A stretch of 43,839 nt of DNA from an uncultured beta proteobacterium (GCA_903894475.1 CAITQH010000363.1:1-43839); one strand, 5' to 3'. Shown: positions 26,437 through 35,635, counted from the stretch's first letter. A program made the numbers and translations. Notes: generated by a model from the sequence alone, not told the origin.

Positions 26437-28332
26437 TCAGGTCGCTGACGGGTCGGCTTGCTCTTGCGTTGCGGACAAGCTTGCTTCCAACTGGCGTCGG
26501 CGCGCCTGGAATTCGCGGTAGCGAACTAGGGCGGATGGGTCAGCCTTGGCATCCTGGATGGCCTGCGTTTCCTGAACTTTGAGGCGTTCAATCAGCATTC
26601 GATTCAGGAGATTACGCAATTCGGCGTGTGTTGCATCCGCTTCTTCGCTTGGCCCAAACTCGTAGTCTGTCATCAGGTGGACCGCCATCTGCTCTTGCTC
26701 GTGTCCCCGAAGTCCTTCGCGTAGTGCGACCCACGGTTGCGCTCCGTGCTCATGCAATTGGCCCTCCAGCCAGACAAACAGCGTGCCGTGGGGCTCGGGC
26801 AATTCGCACAGCATCGAGTGGTCGTCGGCCGACAACAGTTCCAGCGCTGCCATGTGTCCCAGCAGCAATCGGGTGGCGTGGTCTGCACGGCTGAGTGGTA
26901 ACGCGCGTCCCTTCAATCGGGGGCGCCGCGACGCATTTGTTAACCGATCCCGATCCCGATGTTCGCTGTCGATGAGAGGTTTGCCGCCTGGGTGGCGTCT
27001 TGAGGTGACGTGCGGATTTGTCTGGGAAACGGATGTCCACAAGTCGATTAGTTCGCGGTTGGCCAGTTGCACGTGGTCAGCAATTTCGACCAAAAGCTGC
27101 CTCTTGAGGGCGCCATCGGGAAGGAGCGTCCACAGCGGACGGGCACGGCTGGCAAAATGGGCGCGACCCTCTGCGGTACTTAGCTCGCAGCCTTCACGGG
27201 CGGTATCGATCAGGAATCGGCTCAAAGGTACCGCCTCGCTGATGAAGCGTGCGAATGCCTCCGTGCCAAACTCACGGATGAAACTGTCAGGATCGTGCTC
27301 GGACGGCAGAAACAGAAACTTGACACTGCGCACGTCGCTGGCAAACGGAAGTGCGCCATCGAGCGCTTTGCGCGCTGCACGTCGCCCTGCATCGTCGCCG
27401 TCAAAGCTGAATATGACAGAGTCTGTAAATCGAAACAATTTCTGCAGGTGCTCGGTTGTGCAGGCGGTCCCCAGTGTTGCCACGGTATTGGGAAAGCCGA
27501 GTTGGGCCAGTGCAACCACGTCCATGTAACCTTCGGTCACCAATGCATAGCCATGGTCGCGCAAGGCATTTCTGGCTTCAAACAGGCCATACAGTTCGCG
27601 ACCCTTGCTGAAAACGGGGGTTTCAGGGGAGTTGAGGTATTTGGGCTTCTCGTCGCCCAGCACGCGGCCGCCAAAACCAATGCATTCGCCCTTCACGTTG
27701 CGGATCGGAAACATCACCCGATCCCGAAAGCGGTCGTAGCGCTTCTCGGCTGTGCCGGCTTCATCGTTCAGTATGACCAATCCGCTTTCGACCAGCAAGG
27801 GATCGTCATAGTTCGGGAAGACACTGGCCAGACTGCGCCAACCTTCCGGAGCGTAGCCCAGGCCGAACTGCCGCGCAACGGCGCCCGACAAACCGCGCCG
27901 TTTGAAATAGTCCACAGCTCTGTCGGAGTCCTTGAGATGCTTGCGATAGGCTTGCGCCGCCTTCTCAAGTACGTCGTTCAGAGTGAGCTGTTTCTGTCGT
28001 TGCTCAGCCGCCCGGGCTCGGTCCTGAGGACTGGCATCGTCTTCAGGTACCTGCAAGCCATATTGTTGGGCCAGATCCTTGACGGCCTCGACAAAAGTCA
28101 TTCCAGCATGATCCATCAGGAAACCGATGGCATTGCCGTTCTTGCCGCAACCGAAGCAATGGTAAAACTGCTTGGTCGGACTGACCGAAAAAGAGGGCGA
28201 CTTTTCGCTGTGAAAAGGGCACAGACCGCTATAGTTGGCACCGCCCTTCTTGAGTTGCACATAGCGCCCGACAATTTCGACCACGTCGGCGCGCGCTATC
28301 AGTTCTTGAATGAAAGTTTGGGGAATGCTCAC
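26437..28332 (-). CDS. dnaG: DNA primase
   Basis: Synthesises RNA primers at the replication fork with DnaB helicase. The 631 residues contain the CHC2 zinc-binding domain (Cys38, His41, Cys59, Cys62 in LCPFHSEK and YHCFGCGKNGNAIGF), the RNA-polymerase core with FPIRNVKGECIGFGGR (208-223), and the TOPRIM catalytic centre VTEGYMDVVAL (Glu267) and SFDGDDAGRRAA (Asp311, Asp313). The C-terminal DnaB-interaction domain is present. The start is a GTG at 28332 opening MSIPQTFIQELIARADVVEIV, a canonical primase N-terminus. The gene precedes rpoD as in the macromolecular-synthesis operon, but rpsU is not adjacent. Confidence 0.96.
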   Translation of the reverse strand: MSIPQTFIQELIARADVVEIVGRYVQLKKGGANYSGLCPFHSEKSPSFSVSPTKQFYHCFGCGKNGNAIGFLMDHAGMTFVEAVKDLAQQYGLQVPEDDASPQDRARAAEQRQKQLTLNDVLEKAAQAYRKHLKDSDRAVDYFKRRGLSGAVARQFGLGYAPEGWRSLASVFPNYDDPLLVESGLVILNDEAGTAEKRYDRFRDRVMFPIRNVKGECIGFGGRVLGDEKPKYLNSPETPVFSKGRELYGLFEARNALRDHGYALVTEGYMDVVALAQLGFPNTVATLGTACTTEHLQKLFRFTDSVIFSFDGDDAGRRAARKALDGALPFASDVRSVKFLFLPSEHDPDSFIREFGTEAFARFISEAVPLSRFLIDTAREGCELSTAEGRAHFASRARPLWTLLPDGALKRQLLVEIADHVQLANRELIDLWTSVSQTNPHVTSRRHPGGKPLIDSEHRDRDRLTNASRRPRLKGRALPLSRADHATRLLLGHMAALELLSADDHSMLCELPEPHGTLFVWLEGQLHEHGAQPWVALREGLRGHEQEQMAVHLMTDYEFGPSEEADATHAELRNLLNRMLIERLKVQETQAIQDAKADPSALVRYREFQARRRQLEASLSATQEQADPSAT

Positions 28333-28412
28333 GGCTCATATTGTGGCGCAGTCACACACTGACCGACGTCTTTCGCGGCATCGTTGGGTTGATGGCTTCG
28401 CGCGTCGAGTCG

Positions 28413-29171
28413 CTAACGCGGCGCCAGGCGAATGGCTCCGTCCAGGCGGATCACTTCTCCGTTGAGCATATCGTTTTCAAATATGTGCAAGGCCAACTTG
28501 GCGTAGTCGAGTGGTGTGCCAAGGCGCGACGGGAATGGCACGCTGGCGGCCAGCGAGTCCTGCACTTCCTTGGGCATGCCGAACATCATCGGGGTGCCGA
28601 AGATACCTGGGGCAATGGTCATGTTGCGAATTCCATTGCGAGCGAGGTCGCGCGCGATCGGCAGCGTCATGCCGACAATGCCACCTTTGGAGGCGCTGTA
28701 CGCAGCTTGGCCAATCTGACCGTCATAGGCAGCCACTGACGCGGTGGAGATCATCACGCCACGCTCGCCAGTCGACTCTGGAGCGTTCTTGCACATGGCG
28801 TCCGCTGCGAGGCGAATCATGTTGAAGCTGCCTATCAAATTGACAGTAATGCATTTGCTGAAAACGCCAAGACTGTGCGCGCCGTTCTTGCCAACTGTCT
28901 TCTCCGCTGGTGCGATGCCAGCGCAGTTGACCAGACCCATCAACTTGCCCATGGCCGCAGCCCTGGACACGACAGCTTGCGCATCACCTTCCTGGCTGAC
29001 GTCGCATTTGACGAAAGCGCCGCCAATTTCCCGTGCCACGGCTTCGCCTTTTTCGACTTGCATATCGGCAACAAGTACCTGGCCACCTTTGCTTGCCAGC
29101 AAACGGGCGGTGCCTTCGCCCAATCCGGAAGCGCCGCCCGTAACGATGAATACCTTGCCTGCAATGTCCAT
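28413..29171 (-). CDS. Short-chain dehydrogenase, 3-hydroxyacyl-CoA dehydrogenase type II (HSD10-like)
   Basis: NAD-dependent short-chain dehydrogenase of 252 residues. It has the nucleotide-binding TGGASGLG (11-18), Asp36 at the end of beta-2 as in NAD users, NCAGIAPAEK (82-91), and the catalytic Ser145 with YSASK (158-162). TASVAAYDGQIGQAAYSASK is nearly identical in pattern to human HSD17B10, a 2-methyl-3-hydroxybutyryl-CoA/3-hydroxyacyl-CoA dehydrogenase of isoleucine and fatty-acid breakdown. This assignment rests on the motif and the LiuR-like operator upstream. GGAG eight bases before ATG 29171 fixes the start; the longer frame at 29189 runs into the operator. The gene stands alone, with dnaG downstream on the same strand. 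Confidence 0.88.
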   Translation of the reverse strand: MDIAGKVFIVTGGASGLGEGTARLLASKGGQVLVADMQVEKGEAVAREIGGAFVKCDVSQEGDAQAVVSRAAAMGKLMGLVNCAGIAPAEKTVGKNGAHSLGVFSKCITVNLIGSFNMIRLAADAMCKNAPESTGERGVMISTASVAAYDGQIGQAAYSASKGGIVGMTLPIARDLARNGIRNMTIAPGIFGTPMMFGMPKEVQDSLAASVPFPSRLGTPLDYAKLALHIFENDMLNGEVIRLDGAIRLAPR

Positions 29172-29187
29172 AGTGATCTCCAAAAAC

Positions 29188-29213
29188 AATTGACGTTAAC
29201 GTAAACGTCAATT
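29188..29213. promoter_or_regulatory. Perfect palindromic operator (LiuR-like) at the dehydrogenase start
   Basis: Perfect ten-base arms AATTGACGTT (29188-29197) and AACGTCAATT (29204-29213) flank a six-base AACGTA centre, 17 bases upstream of the ATG. The ACGTnAACGT-type core resembles sites of the MerR-family regulator LiuR, which controls branched-chain amino-acid catabolism in proteobacteria. Its position suits repression of this gene. The regulator assignment is inference. Confidence 0.7.
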
Positions 29214-29277
29214 ATCACTCATCCACTCTTGGCAAAGCTCTGATGTGATGGACAACGACCGGCTATGAGCTTGCTGC

Positions 29278-29283
29278 TATACT
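29278..29283 (+). promoter_or_regulatory. -10 element for tRNA-Val
   Basis: TATACT ends 22 bases before the tRNA 5' end and matches the -10 consensus at five of six positions. The -35 is poor (TGGACA lies too far upstream), so the assignment rests on the -10 and spacing. Confidence 0.5.
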
Positions 29284-29304
29284 CCCACTTCTCGGGCAAT
29301 CCTT

Positions 29305-29381
29305 AGGCGCGTAGCTCAGCTGGTTAGAGCACCACCTTGACATGGTGGGGGTCGTTGGTTCGAGTCCAATCGCGCCTACCA
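29305..29381 (+). tRNA. tRNA-Val (anticodon GAC)
   Basis: Full cloverleaf of 77 bases with encoded CCA. The acceptor stem is AGGCGCG with CGCGCCT, then A-CCA; the D stem is GCTC with GAGC; the anticodon stem CCACC/GGTGG encloses TTGACAT, anticodon GAC; and the T arm GTTGG-TTCGAGT-CCAAT is intact. It reads GUC and GUU codons. It stands alone, with phaR downstream. Confidence 0.96.
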
Positions 29382-29500
29382 AATTCCTTTTTTCACGCAA
29401 TCTCAGGGTAAACCTTGGGACCCTGCGCTGGGGTGTTCCCTAAAATGTGCTGCAGTGCAATACATTTTTGTTGGCCTCAATCCGGGCCACTGGAGTTCCC

Positions 29501-30034
29501 ATGCAAAGCAAGAAAATCGAGGACGAAAAAGTCGCCCAGCGCGTCATTAAAAAGTATCCTAATCGCAGGCTGTATGACACTGCCACTTCAAGTTACATCA
29601 CTTTGGCAGAAGTCAAACGCCTGGTGATGGGCAGCGAGCCCTTCGCTGTGCGCGATGTCAAGACGGGGGAAGATCTGACACGCAGCATATTGCTGCAGAT
29701 CATTCTTGAGGAGGAGTCGAATGGCTCCCCCATGTTTACCGCCCCGGTGCTGGCCAGTGTGATCCGCTTTTACGGCAACGCGATGCAGGGTTTCATGGGA
29801 GGTTATCTGGAGAAGAACATTCAGGGTTTGATGGAAGTGCAGGCGAAGTTCTCTGAGCAAACCAAGGGATTGAGCCCGGAAATGTGGACCCAGTTCTTGG
29901 CTGCGGAGTCTCCTGGGCTGCAGGGAATCATGGGGGGGAGCCTGGAGCAATCTAGAAGCTTGCTGCAGCAGATGCAGGAACAAATGGAGAAGCAGACCGG
30001 CCAAATGCTGGGTGCCTTCGGAATCAAACGTTGA
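29501..30034 (+). CDS. phaR: Polyhydroxyalkanoate synthesis repressor PhaR
   Basis: DNA-binding regulator of polyhydroxyalkanoate storage: in characterised species it represses phasin genes and is released by binding nascent PHA granules. The 177 residues carry the N-terminal PHB-accumulation-regulator domain (RVIKKYPNRRLYDTATSSYI, then TLAEVKRLVMGSEPFAVRDV) and a second conserved block DLTRSILLQIILEEESNG. A Gln/Met-rich C-terminal helix follows (QQMQEQMEKQTGQM), typical of Burkholderiales. GGAG six bases before ATG 29501 sets the start; the longer frame at 29447 begins inside a likely promoter. An AGGGTAAACC decamer and TAAAAT lie upstream. No phasin or synthase gene is in the window, so its targets are elsewhere. 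Confidence 0.94.
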   Translation: MQSKKIEDEKVAQRVIKKYPNRRLYDTATSSYITLAEVKRLVMGSEPFAVRDVKTGEDLTRSILLQIILEEESNGSPMFTAPVLASVIRFYGNAMQGFMGGYLEKNIQGLMEVQAKFSEQTKGLSPEMWTQFLAAESPGLQGIMGGSLEQSRSLLQQMQEQMEKQTGQMLGAFGIKR

Positions 30035-30064
30035 TTCCGCAATGAATGCAGGGAAATTGAGTTA

Positions 30065-31459
30065 ATGAGTTTGGTTATAGACAGCAGAGATCACACAGCC
30101 AAGGTTGGCTTTGTCAGCCTGGGCTGTGCCAAGGCACTAACGGACTCGGAACTGATTCTTACGCAACTGACAGCCGAGGGTTACCAGACCTGCAAGACTT
30201 TCCAGGGAGCTGATCTGGTCATCGTGAATACCTGCGGCTTTATCGACGATGCGATCAAGGAGAGCCTGGACACGATTGGTGATGCCTTGGCAGATAACGG
30301 CAAGGTTATCGTGACGGGTTGCCTTGGGGCAAGAACTCTGGCGGATGGAGCCAATTTAGTGCGGCAGTTGCATCCTAGCGTGCTGGCGGTTAGCGGCCCC
30401 CAGGCGACACGGGAGGTGATGGATGCAGTACATGCACATTTGCCCAGACCGCATCGTCCATTTTTGGATCTGGTCCCGAACTCGTTTGGTATTGCTGGCG
30501 TGAAACTCACACCCCGGCATTATGCTTATATCAAGATCAGCGAGGGGTGCAATCACCGATGCACCTTTTGTATCATCCCGTCGATGCGGGGTGATCTCGT
30601 TTCTCGGCCGATTGGCGATGTGATGCGGGAGGCTAGAGCCTTGTTTGAGGGCGGTGTCAAGGAATTGCTGGTAATCAGTCAGGATACGTCAGCTTATGGG
30701 GTCGACGTTCAATACCGAACCGGCTTCCATGAGGGCAGGCCGATCAAGACGCGATTACTGGAACTGGTGCAGGCGCTCGGCGAGATGGCCGCGCCATTTT
30801 CCGCCTGGGTTCGCTTGCACTACGTTTATCCCTATCCCAGTGTCGACGAACTGATGCCGCTGATGGCTGAAGGCAAGGTGTTGCCCTATCTGGATGTTCC
30901 CTTTCAGCACAGTCACCCGGATGTACTCAAGCGCATGAAGCGGCCCGCCAGTGGCGAAAAAAACCTTGAACGCATCCAGCGTTGGCGCGAAGTTTGTCCG
31001 CAAGTCGTGGTTCGCAGCACTTTTATAGCTGGCTTTCCGGGCGAGACCGAGGAAGAGTTTTCCCACTTGCTGGGCTTTATGCAGGAGGCAAGAATTGATC
31101 GTGCCGGTTGTTTTGCCTATAGTCCCGTGCAAGGCGCAGCGGCTAATGATCTCTCAGGTATGCTGCCGCTTGAAGTCAGGGAGGAGCGACGTGCTCGTTT
31201 CATGGCGGTCGCTGAGGCTGTGTCTGTGGCCAAACTGAGGCAGCGCGTCGGTTCTACCATGCAGGTCCTGGTGGATGAGGCGCCAGGTCTTGGGAAAAAG
31301 GGTGGCTTGGGACGGAGCTATGCCGACGCCCCCGAGATTGATGGGGTGGTGAAGTTGTTGCCACCGGAGAAAATCAGCAAAACTCTCAAGGTGGGTGAAT
31401 TTACCCGAGCCAGGGTGGTGGGAACCGAAGGCCACGATCTTGTGGCCCAACCCTTTTGA
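30065..31459 (+). CDS. rimO: Ribosomal protein S12 methylthiotransferase RimO
   Basis: Radical-SAM enzyme that adds a methylthio group to a conserved Asp of ribosomal protein S12. The 464 residues show the UPF0004 domain with three cluster Cys (Cys21 in SLGCAKAL, Cys57 in VNTCGFI, Cys86 in TGCLGAR) and the radical-SAM triad CNHRCTFC (Cys162, Cys166, Cys169) after [20 protein letters not shown] and a C-terminal TRAM domain (about 395-464) complete it. SLGC-AKAL at the N-terminus and the [11 protein letters not shown] segment separate RimO from MiaB. It lies 30 bases after phaR and is probably cotranscribed with it. A terminator follows, shared with the opposing tRNA-Leu. Confidence 0.96.
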   Translation: MSLVIDSRDHTAKVGFVSLGCAKALTDSELILTQLTAEGYQTCKTFQGADLVIVNTCGFIDDAIKESLDTIGDALADNGKVIVTGCLGARTLADGANLVRQLHPSVLAVSGPQATREVMDAVHAHLPRPHRPFLDLVPNSFGIAGVKLTPRHYAYIKISEGCNHRCTFCIIPSMRGDLVSRPIGDVMREARALFEGGVKELLVISQDTSAYGVDVQYRTGFHEGRPIKTRLLELVQALGEMAAPFSAWVRLHYVYPYPSVDELMPLMAEGKVLPYLDVPFQHSHPDVLKRMKRPASGEKNLERIQRWREVCPQVVVRSTFIAGFPGETEEEFSHLLGFMQEARIDRAGCFAYSPVQGAAANDLSGMLPLEVREERRARFMAVAEAVSVAKLRQRVGSTMQVLVDEAPGLGKKGGLGRSYADAPEIDGVVKLLPPEKISKTLKVGEFTRARVVGTEGHDLVAQPF

Positions 31460-31490
31460 AGCACTGCTTTTCAGCAGGTTTCAGGACAAC

Positions 31491-31518
31491 AAAAAAGCCG
31501 CTTGGATTCAAGCGGCTT
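31491..31518 (-). terminator. Terminator for tRNA-Leu, also facing rimO
   Basis: AAGCCGCTTG (31495-31504) pairs perfectly with CAAGCGGCTT (31509-31518) over a four-base loop. On the minus strand it is followed directly by a run of six T, making a strong rho-independent terminator 56 bases after the tRNA. On the plus strand the T run is missing, so termination of rimO here would be weaker. Confidence 0.88.
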
Positions 31519-31573
31519 GTAAGCAAAAAACATCCCGGAAACCTTTTCAAAGTCTACCGGATTTCAATTATAT

Positions 31574-31658
<85 letters not shown>

Positions 31659-31669
31659 ATCTCAGGAAA

Positions 31670-33985
31670 GTGAGTGATTGTATCAAAAATACCAGCCAAA
31701 CCAGCGGCCTGCTGGACGAAGTTGAAGGAACGGTTCAGGGTCATCGCGACGGTCACGGGTTTGTTTCCCGTGATGACGGTGAGTCAGATATCTATTTGCC
31801 GCCCAACGAAATGCGTGCTGTCTTGCACAAGGATCGCGTCAGGGTCCGCATCGTGCGCAGTGATCGCAAGGGACGCCCTGAGGGGCGTGTGCTGGAAATC
31901 GTCGAGCGGACCAATGATTCGATCATCGGTCGTCTGTTGCTTGAGAGCGGTATCTGGATCATGGTCCCGGAGGATAAGCGTTACGGTCAGGACGTACTGA
32001 TTCCGAAGGCTGCAACCGGGGCCGGCAAGGCAGGGCAGGTGGTTGTCGTTGAACTGACAGAGGCGCCTTCGCTCTATGGCCAGCCGGTAGGGCGAGTGAC
32101 AGAGGTGCTTGGCGAAGTAGATGAGCCTGGAATGGAAATCGAAATAGCGGTGCGCAAGTATGGCGTGCCGCATGAATTTTCGCCCGCCTGTATTGCGCTG
32201 GCCCGCACCCTGCCTGAGAAGGTGCGAGCCGGCGACAAGATGCATCGTGTTGATTTGACAGATGTGCCACTTGTCACCATCGATGGCGAAGATGCACGTG
32301 ATTTTGACGATGCTGTTTACTGTGAACCGGTGAAGATCGGCAAAGGAAAGTCTGCGGTGCAGGGCTGGCGTTTGCTGGTCGCGATTGCCGACGTCAGTCA
32401 TTATGTGGAAAATGGCTCGGCCATTGATGTCGAAGCCTACGACCGCGCGACCAGCGTTTACTTTCCACGCCGCGTGATCCCGATGCTGCCCGAGAAGTTA
32501 TCCAATGGGCTGTGTTCACTCAATCCTGAAGTCGAACGTTTGTGTATGGTGTGCGACATGATGGTGAGTGCCGACGGTGAGGTGTCGGCCTACCAGTTTT
32601 ATCCGGCTGTCATGTGGAGTCACGCGCGTTTCACCTATACCGAGGTTGCCGCAATCCTGGCCAATACACGGGGTCTGGAGGCGGTGAAACATCAGGAGAG
32701 GGTGCCGGATCTCATCAATCTGCACGGCGTTTACGAAGCACTGCACAAGTCTCGCGTGCGCCGTGGAGCGGTCGACTTTGAGACCGTCGAGACACAAATC
32801 GTGTGTGACGAGACGGGGCGTATTGAGAAAATCGTGCCGCGCACACGCAACGATGCGCATAAGCTGATTGAAGAGGCCATGCTCGCGGCTAACGTCTGCA
32901 GTGCCGACTATATTGGTCAGAGTAAACACGCTGGCTTGTTCAGGGTGCACGAAGGGCCGACACCAGAAAAGATCGAACTTCTTCGCAATTATCTTAAAGC
33001 CACAGGCATCACACTAAGCATCAGTGACAACCCCAGCCCGGGCGAATTTCAAGCCATCGCGGGTGCAACAAAGGACAGGCCGGACGCGCAGCAAATTCAT
33101 TCCATGCTCTTGCGCTCCATGCAGCAGGCGATTTACACGCCTGTCAACAAAGGGCATTTTGGTTTGGCGTTTGACGCCTACACTCATTTCACAAGCCCGA
33201 TTCGACGCTATCCGGACCTGCTGGTACACCGGGTCATCAGAGCTATTCTTGCGAAGACCAAGTACCAACTGCCTGAATTGCCAATTCCCGGCGAAGCCCA
33301 CGCCAAGCTGGCACGGCGACTTGAAAAAGGGCTGGCCGCGCGTGTTGCCGAGCCGGCACAAAAGAGCAAGAAGCCCAGTCACGAAACACAGGGCTGGCTG
33401 GCCGCCGGCCTGCATTGCAGTGCCAACGAGCGGCGTGCCGACGAGGCCAGTCGGGATGTCGAGGCTTGGCTCAAGTGCAAGTACATGCGCGAGCATCTTG
33501 GCGAGGAATACGCCGGCGTCGTCAGTTCGGTGACAAGTTTCGGAATATTTGTCACACTCGACGCCATGTACGTGGAAGGATTGGTACACATCACCGAGCT
33601 AGGCGGTGAATACTATCGATTCGATGAAGCCCGACAGGAGTTGCGTGGCGAACGCACCGGTATTCGGTATGCGATCGGTTCGCGGGTCAAGGTGCAGGTC
33701 AGTCGGGTAGATCTCGATGGTCGCCGGATTGATTTTCTCCTGGTGCATGAAGGCGATGGACTGGTCGCGCGGGCGATGAAGGACAAAGAGGCGCTGCGTC
33801 TGGATCGCGGTCCGGTGGACAGCGGCGACCAACAGGATCTTTCTGCCACCAAACGAGCGTCACGAAAGCTCTCCGAGCCTCTGGGCCGTGTACCAAAGTC
33901 CAGTGCCAGGACATCCAAGACGGGGATCAGACCGGTTGCCCTCAAGAGCAAGGACAAAGGCCATAAATCACGTCGCCGATCTTGA
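31670..33985 (+). CDS. rnr: Ribonuclease R (3'-5' exoribonuclease, RNB family)
   Basis: Processive exoribonuclease that degrades structured RNA and acts in rRNA and mRNA quality control. From GTG 31670 it has 771 residues: cold-shock-like domains (about 17-150, with GTVQGHRDGHGFVSRDDG), the RNB catalytic domain with IDGEDARDFDDAVY (204-217), whose Asp cluster binds Mg2+, the FTSPIRRYPDLLVHR signature, an S1 domain (YAGVVSSVTSFGIFVTLD) and a Lys/Arg/Ser-rich tail. The start is unusual: the only good in-frame start outside the tRNA is GTG 31670, with AGGA just two bases upstream. An in-frame ATG at 31631 lies inside the tRNA-Leu gene and is rejected. The promoter must lie in or beyond the tRNA. 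Confidence 0.94.
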   Translation: MSDCIKNTSQTSGLLDEVEGTVQGHRDGHGFVSRDDGESDIYLPPNEMRAVLHKDRVRVRIVRSDRKGRPEGRVLEIVERTNDSIIGRLLLESGIWIMVPEDKRYGQDVLIPKAATGAGKAGQVVVVELTEAPSLYGQPVGRVTEVLGEVDEPGMEIEIAVRKYGVPHEFSPACIALARTLPEKVRAGDKMHRVDLTDVPLVTIDGEDARDFDDAVYCEPVKIGKGKSAVQGWRLLVAIADVSHYVENGSAIDVEAYDRATSVYFPRRVIPMLPEKLSNGLCSLNPEVERLCMVCDMMVSADGEVSAYQFYPAVMWSHARFTYTEVAAILANTRGLEAVKHQERVPDLINLHGVYEALHKSRVRRGAVDFETVETQIVCDETGRIEKIVPRTRNDAHKLIEEAMLAANVCSADYIGQSKHAGLFRVHEGPTPEKIELLRNYLKATGITLSISDNPSPGEFQAIAGATKDRPDAQQIHSMLLRSMQQAIYTPVNKGHFGLAFDAYTHFTSPIRRYPDLLVHRVIRAILAKTKYQLPELPIPGEAHAKLARRLEKGLAARVAEPAQKSKKPSHETQGWLAAGLHCSANERRADEASRDVEAWLKCKYMREHLGEEYAGVVSSVTSFGIFVTLDAMYVEGLVHITELGGEYYRFDEARQELRGERTGIRYAIGSRVKVQVSRVDLDGRRIDFLLVHEGDGLVARAMKDKEALRLDRGPVDSGDQQDLSATKRASRKLSEPLGRVPKSSARTSKTGIRPVALKSKDKGHKSRRRS

Positions 33986-34105
33986 GGTCGTAATGGCGGG
34001 ACGACGCCCTGGACCGCTGGCAGAGCTTATAGCCGCAGGAGGGTTTACTGAACGCTGCCTGGCAGCGGACACGCAGTACTGAGCAACGAAGCGTCGAGTG
34101 GAAAT
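33986..34105 (+). other. Spacer between rnr and nnrDE, with possible 29-codon ORF
   Basis: The convergent spacer contains ATG 33993 to TGA 34082 (29 codons, MAGRRPGPLAELIAAGGFTE and on). GAGG lies five bases upstream, overlapping the rnr stop. A CGCTG-CCTGG-CAGCG hairpin (34053-34067) lacks a T run. Whether the small frame is translated cannot be told from sequence. Confidence 0.3.
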
Positions 34106-35635
34106 TTACACGTCAGGATGCAGATCGCAAGCCGGGATGCCATGATGTTTCAAGACTTTCGTGTTGATGTGCCAGGTACAGCTCGAAAGCGCGCCAGCCG
34201 TCAACGGGATTTGCGCGGGCCATCGGTCCGCTCGCAGACCATGCCAATAGACGGCGTCGCAGGCAGCCAAAAAAGTGGACCGTTGGGCCGCCAGCCGAGC
34301 GCCTATCATTCCGGCAAGCACGTCACCGGTGCCTGCAGTGGCTAATCTGGCGTTGCCTGTGGGATTGATGGCGGGTGGCTGCCCAGGCGACGCGATGATC
34401 GTGCCCGAGCCCTTAAGTACGACGGTGCATTTAAAGCGCTGTGACAGTTGTTCGGCGACTTGCAGTCGATTGGACTGCACATGTTGCGCACTGCTGTCCA
34501 TCAATCGGGCGGCTTCAAGGGGATGCGGGGTGAGTACTGTGCTCAGTTGGCGAGTAGCGCGCTGGCACAACAAAGTCTGTAATTGGGTATCACTGGCGAG
34601 CGAATTGATGGCATCCGCATCCATCACGAGGCGAGCAGAGCTTGCCACTATTCTTGCCAGTGGTTCGTGCATGGCGTTGCCGCCGCCACAGCCGGCCACG
34701 ACCGTCATCAATCTGAAATCCAGGGATTCGATCGACCTGAACATCAATTCAGGCTGCTGCGTGTCAAGAGCCGGGGTGTTGTGCTGGAGCAGGCCCACAA
34801 AAACCCGTCCGGCACCGGCATGAAGTGCGGCGGACGCAGCCAACAGAGCCGCGCCCGTCATGCCGGGCGCCCCGCCAATCACAGCGACGTCACCATAGCT
34901 TCCTTTGTGTGATGCGTGAAGGCGCGGTATGTCAGCCGGCGCACCCGCGAGCCAGGCGACAGGAGCGATAACTTCGTTATCCACGCCACCGAAAGGCGTG
35001 CTGGCCAGGTCATCGAGCCACACCGTCCCCGAACTGTCTCGTCCATGGGCCGTGAACAATCCCGGCTTGAGCGTGAGCAGGCTCAGTGTGTGGTCTGCCT
35101 TGATCCAGTGTTGCATCACCGCGCCGGAATCTGCCAGAAGTCCGGTTGGAATGTCGACCGCCAGGACGATTGCCGAACTGTTGTTGATGTGTTCGATCCA
35201 GTCGGCCATGCGCCCCTGCGGATCACGGCTGCCACCAACACCCAACAGGGCATCGATACAACAATCAAAGTCGGACGGGGGTTCATCGGCGAAATGGACG
35301 CCCGCTGCGCGCGCGCGCTCGCAGGACGCTGCCGCGTCCGGTGGCGCCGTTTCTGGACTGCCCAACCAGGTGACAACGACCGACTTGCCCCAACGCGCGA
35401 GGTGGATCGATGCCTCCAGCCCATCACCACCATTGTTGCCTGGCCCACAGGCAATCCAGATGCGCCTGCTGTGCGGGGCAATCGCCATGGTGAGTTGGGC
35501 CACCGCCATTCCGGCGCGTTGCATCAGCGTGTGAGGTGGCAAAGTGGTTTGCGCCAACCTCTCAATAACGCGCGTTTCCTCGACGCTGTACAAGGCGTGG
35601 CGTTGGCGGAAGTCAATCTTTTGCACGGGGCTCAA
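34106..35635 (-). CDS. nnrDE: Bifunctional NAD(P)H-hydrate epimerase / ADP-dependent dehydratase
   Basis: Repairs hydrated NADH and NADPH: the N-terminal half epimerises NAD(P)HX and the C-terminal half dehydrates it with ADP (or ATP). The 509 residues show the epimerase phosphate loop GPGNNGGDG (64-72) with VDIPTGL (160-166), and the dehydratase motifs HKGSYGDV (243-250), GGAPGMTGAALLA, TPHPLEAARL (369-378) and GTGDVLAG (435-442). The start is either TTG 35635, overlapping the upstream stop as TTGA, or GTG 35626 nine bases downstream. E. coli calls the fused protein Nnr/YjeF. It follows the MBL hydrolase gene directly. Confidence 0.93.
   Translation of the reverse strand: MSPVQKIDFRQRHALYSVEETRVIERLAQTTLPPHTLMQRAGMAVAQLTMAIAPHSRRIWIACGPGNNGGDGLEASIHLARWGKSVVVTWLGSPETAPPDAAASCERARAAGVHFADEPPSDFDCCIDALLGVGGSRDPQGRMADWIEHINNSSAIVLAVDIPTGLLADSGAVMQHWIKADHTLSLLTLKPGLFTAHGRDSSGTVWLDDLASTPFGGVDNEVIAPVAWLAGAPADIPRLHASHKGSYGDVAVIGGAPGMTGAALLAASAALHAGAGRVFVGLLQHNTPALDTQQPELMFRSIESLDFRLMTVVAGCGGGNAMHEPLARIVASSARLVMDADAINSLASDTQLQTLLCQRATRQLSTVLTPHPLEAARLMDSSAQHVQSNRLQVAEQLSQRFKCTVVLKGSGTIIASPGQPPAINPTGNARLATAGTGDVLAGMIGARLAAQRSTFLAACDAVYWHGLRADRWPAQIPLTAGALSSCTWHINTKVLKHHGIPACDLHPDV

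Noticed and set aside
27295-28362. 355-codon plus-strand frame opposite dnaG
   Set aside because: Antisense to a full, motif-complete primase; composition is that of a shadow frame.
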